A stretch of DNA of 64,000 nucleotides from Carya illinoinensis (Eukaryota; Streptophyta; Magnoliopsida; Fagales; Juglandaceae). A program made the position numbers and the translations under genes. Below the pieces are notes generated by a model. That model was given only the letters and a program-made list of their open reading frames with translations. It had not been told where the DNA came from and did no database searches. Where the stretch lies: NCBI RefSeq assembly GCF_018687715.1, contig NC_056764.1:8322501-8386500 (forward strand), written 5' to 3'. Positions within the stretch are counted from its first letter, which is position 1; each line of letters starts with the position of its first letter. Below, piece by piece: positions 59,720 to 64,000 of the stretch.

Positions 59720-61710
59720 ATCTCCCTATTTAGTAGATTGATGACAAAACCCACTTGATAAATGTAAAATAAACCTGTCAAAGAGCATAAATAGCAGACT
59801 AAGAAACCGAGTAGAAAATTCAAGAAAATAATCTAAAAAGAAAATACATATTGACTTAGAACATTGACTAAAATTAGTTTCAACAATATCACAAAGTTAG
59901 AAATAAACTAAGTCTACTAATGTACTAGTTCCGATCAAAATATGTTCAGTAAACCAAATTGAATCAAGGCATGCAAGAAAAAAAAAACATTGTTCAAATT
60001 ACATTCCATATTAATTAAAAAAACTAAAATCGAAATGAAGAAAACAAGGATTGGATTGTCTACGGCTACTGCTGCTCCCCCTCAACTACTGCTCTGCTGC
60101 ACCCCCTTACTTGTACTCCCCCCTTTCTATCATCGATCAGTCAAGGGATGCCTACTCCACATCGAAATCCATAACACTCTCCATCACTTGCTGCACATCC
60201 AAAGAGAGTTGGACTAGTCTGTCATTGCTTGTACACAATCAAAACATACAATAGCAACCTGTTGCTCTAGTTTTGACTGGTTGGCCTCCCACTTTGTAGT
60301 AAAAGTGTCAATCTTCTGGGAGAGAAGATTAATCTTTTCCCGGACTTGAGAGATGGGAATAGATGGCTCTGGAGGAGAGCATGCTGATTTGATTGTTTGG
60401 AGTCTCTTTTTTGTTAAAAGTGCCTCATATTTAACCACAATATGGGCTGAAATGGAACCATCCATCTTCATAGTAGGCTCATTGTCTCTAAAAGGGACCT
60501 TGGTTTTAATAGCTAATTTTGTGATTAAACTTCTAAAAGGTAGGTGTAGTTTTTTTTTTTTTTCCACATGAGAAATGTATAATATCAATAACATGTCGTA
60601 GAAAATCAATAAAGACACTTGTGGCCAAGGCATACATAAAATAAGCACGTTCTAAAGGAAGTTCAGAGTGGCAGCTTATTGGCCAAAGATTGGACAACAC
60701 TATTTTAGCCAGCAATCTAAATTGAGGGAGAATTACATGAAGTGGAAGACGATTAACTTTAGGATTTCATTTCGAGCCTTGAGGTCCAACAAAGAGGTTG
60801 CACATTGCTACCTTTGTTAAGGCCCCCATGCTCTTATATGGATATAGCGGTGCATCCATTTCAGGTAACTCATATAAATCTCAAATAATGGATGGGGAAA
60901 TCTCCATGTGGGTTCCCCTAACACTAGAGGTGATATTATAATCATCATGATTGAAGTGAGTAATGTTTGAGTAAAACTCTCACACCACTTCAACACAGAG
61001 TGGGTAAGGGGTGTGTTAACTTTTTCCAATGTCATACCACAAAGATACGATGGATGATTTCAAATTTAGTAATAAGAAAATCATTTATACTCACTTCACA
61101 CTTACCAAGCATCGGCTTGAGAGAAAAGATAGTTCTATAAGCTACTTCAGCTTCAAGCGAAGTGAAGTGCTCAAATGATGCTCTAGTCTATGGAGTCGTA
61201 GGTGGAGGGGCTGAAGTACCCTCAAATGTGCTTAGGTGAGGGTACCTAAGCACATTTCATCATCTTTGCTCTCTCTTGAAATCTCATATGAAGAATCACA
61301 TACCCAATGTCAAAAGAATCAATATTAAACCTAGATGGGCTAAGAGAAAGCAAAGGAAAAGACATGATAAACAATCCCTCGTGCCTCAACTTTTCATGAT
61401 TTTAGATGCACCTAATGTATGAGCATTAATGCAAGTAAAATCATGACCAAATGAATAAAATAGTTTGATTGAGACATAAAGACAGACACTTTGCAAGCTT
61501 ATCTTGAGAACCGAAAGGCATAATATTGTAACCAAAATCTACCCTTAATACATTGCCAAATCAAACCCACTTCACCAACTACACTTCTTTACATCTAGAC
61601 ATCGAAAACTTTAAATCAAAATCTCAAATCAAACAAAAATATCAACAATCCCCAAATTTCATGTGTGCCAAACCCTTAAATGAAAATGAAAAAGGAGAGA
61701 GATGAGAGGT
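59720..61710 (-). mobile_element. Internal region of the reverse-oriented LTR element
   Basis: It lies directly upstream, on the minus strand, of the 3' LTR. It carries a decayed coding region (60214-61035) and otherwise AT-rich DNA without recognised pol domains. The 5' LTR is not found; the element is probably cut at about 61711 by another repeat or continues beyond it. Confidence 0.55.
60214..61035 (-). pseudogene. Putative plant transposon protein domain, broken
   Basis: Several frames on the minus strand together resemble the 'putative plant transposon protein' domain often found in plant LTR elements: NITSSVRGTHMEISPS, AKIVLSNLWPISCHSELPLERAYFMYALATS, LPFRSLITKLAIKTKVPF, then a coiled-coil-like C-terminus (REKINLLSQKIDTFTTKW). 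A homopolymer run at 60550-60562 and other shifts break the frame. Biochemical role unknown for the family. Confidence 0.55.

Positions 61711-64000
<2,290 letters not shown>

Overview
This is nuclear DNA of a flowering plant. Genes are multi-exon with GT-AG introns, families are plant-specific (DDB2 with an N-terminal zinc knuckle, AMT1 ammonium transporters, an AIRP2-type RING ligase, non-specific phospholipase C, a plant villin, PPR-DYW), intergenic DNA is AT-rich, and plant-type transposons are nested in it. I infer a woody eudicot, possibly Fagales/Juglandaceae, from the overall look of genes and repeats only; the species is not established.

Layout. 1-1051 (minus): first three coding exons of a DDB2 gene that runs off the left edge. 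1.05-15.3 kb: no host gene; a decayed LINE tail split by a non-autonomous hAT, a 4-kb hAT with a broken BED/hAT transposase, a small 9-bp-TSD MITE and AT-rich DNA. 15.5-18.6 kb (plus): an intact five-exon AIRP2-like RING gene. 18.97-29.2 kb: two tandem intronless AMT1 genes (minus) pushed apart by a 6.66-kb LTR retrotransposon that itself carries a hAT; the second AMT1 has one premature stop. 29.8-31.0 kb: a hAT that has picked up part of a PPR gene. 32.0-35.7 kb (minus): intact three-exon NPC1. 36.0-40.2 kb: a hAT split by one Helitron, followed by a second Helitron in opposite orientation. 41.4-54.0 kb (minus): a complete 22-coding-exon villin gene (908 codons before the stop) whose introns hold a SINE, a Tag1-like hAT, three short retroposon insertions and a local duplication. 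56.0-64 kb: two hATs, a PPR-DYW pseudogene, a reverse-oriented LTR element interrupted by a hAT and a MITE, and a probable second LTR with a 120-bp AG repeat.

Five host genes look functional from sequence (DDB2 as far as visible, AIRP2-like, one AMT1, NPC1, VLN1-like). They act separately: UV-damage recognition, ubiquitin ligation in ABA signalling, ammonium uptake, phospholipid hydrolysis and actin bundling. The most notable content is the transposon layer. Eight hAT insertions have recognisable 8-bp target duplications, seven of them with TAGGG-type ends, and one has captured and amplified a gene fragment. Nested insertions allow a relative chronology. I see no gene cluster or system of an unknown kind. 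All exon models were drawn by eye from splice signals, frame continuity and family knowledge, without alignment or transcript data.
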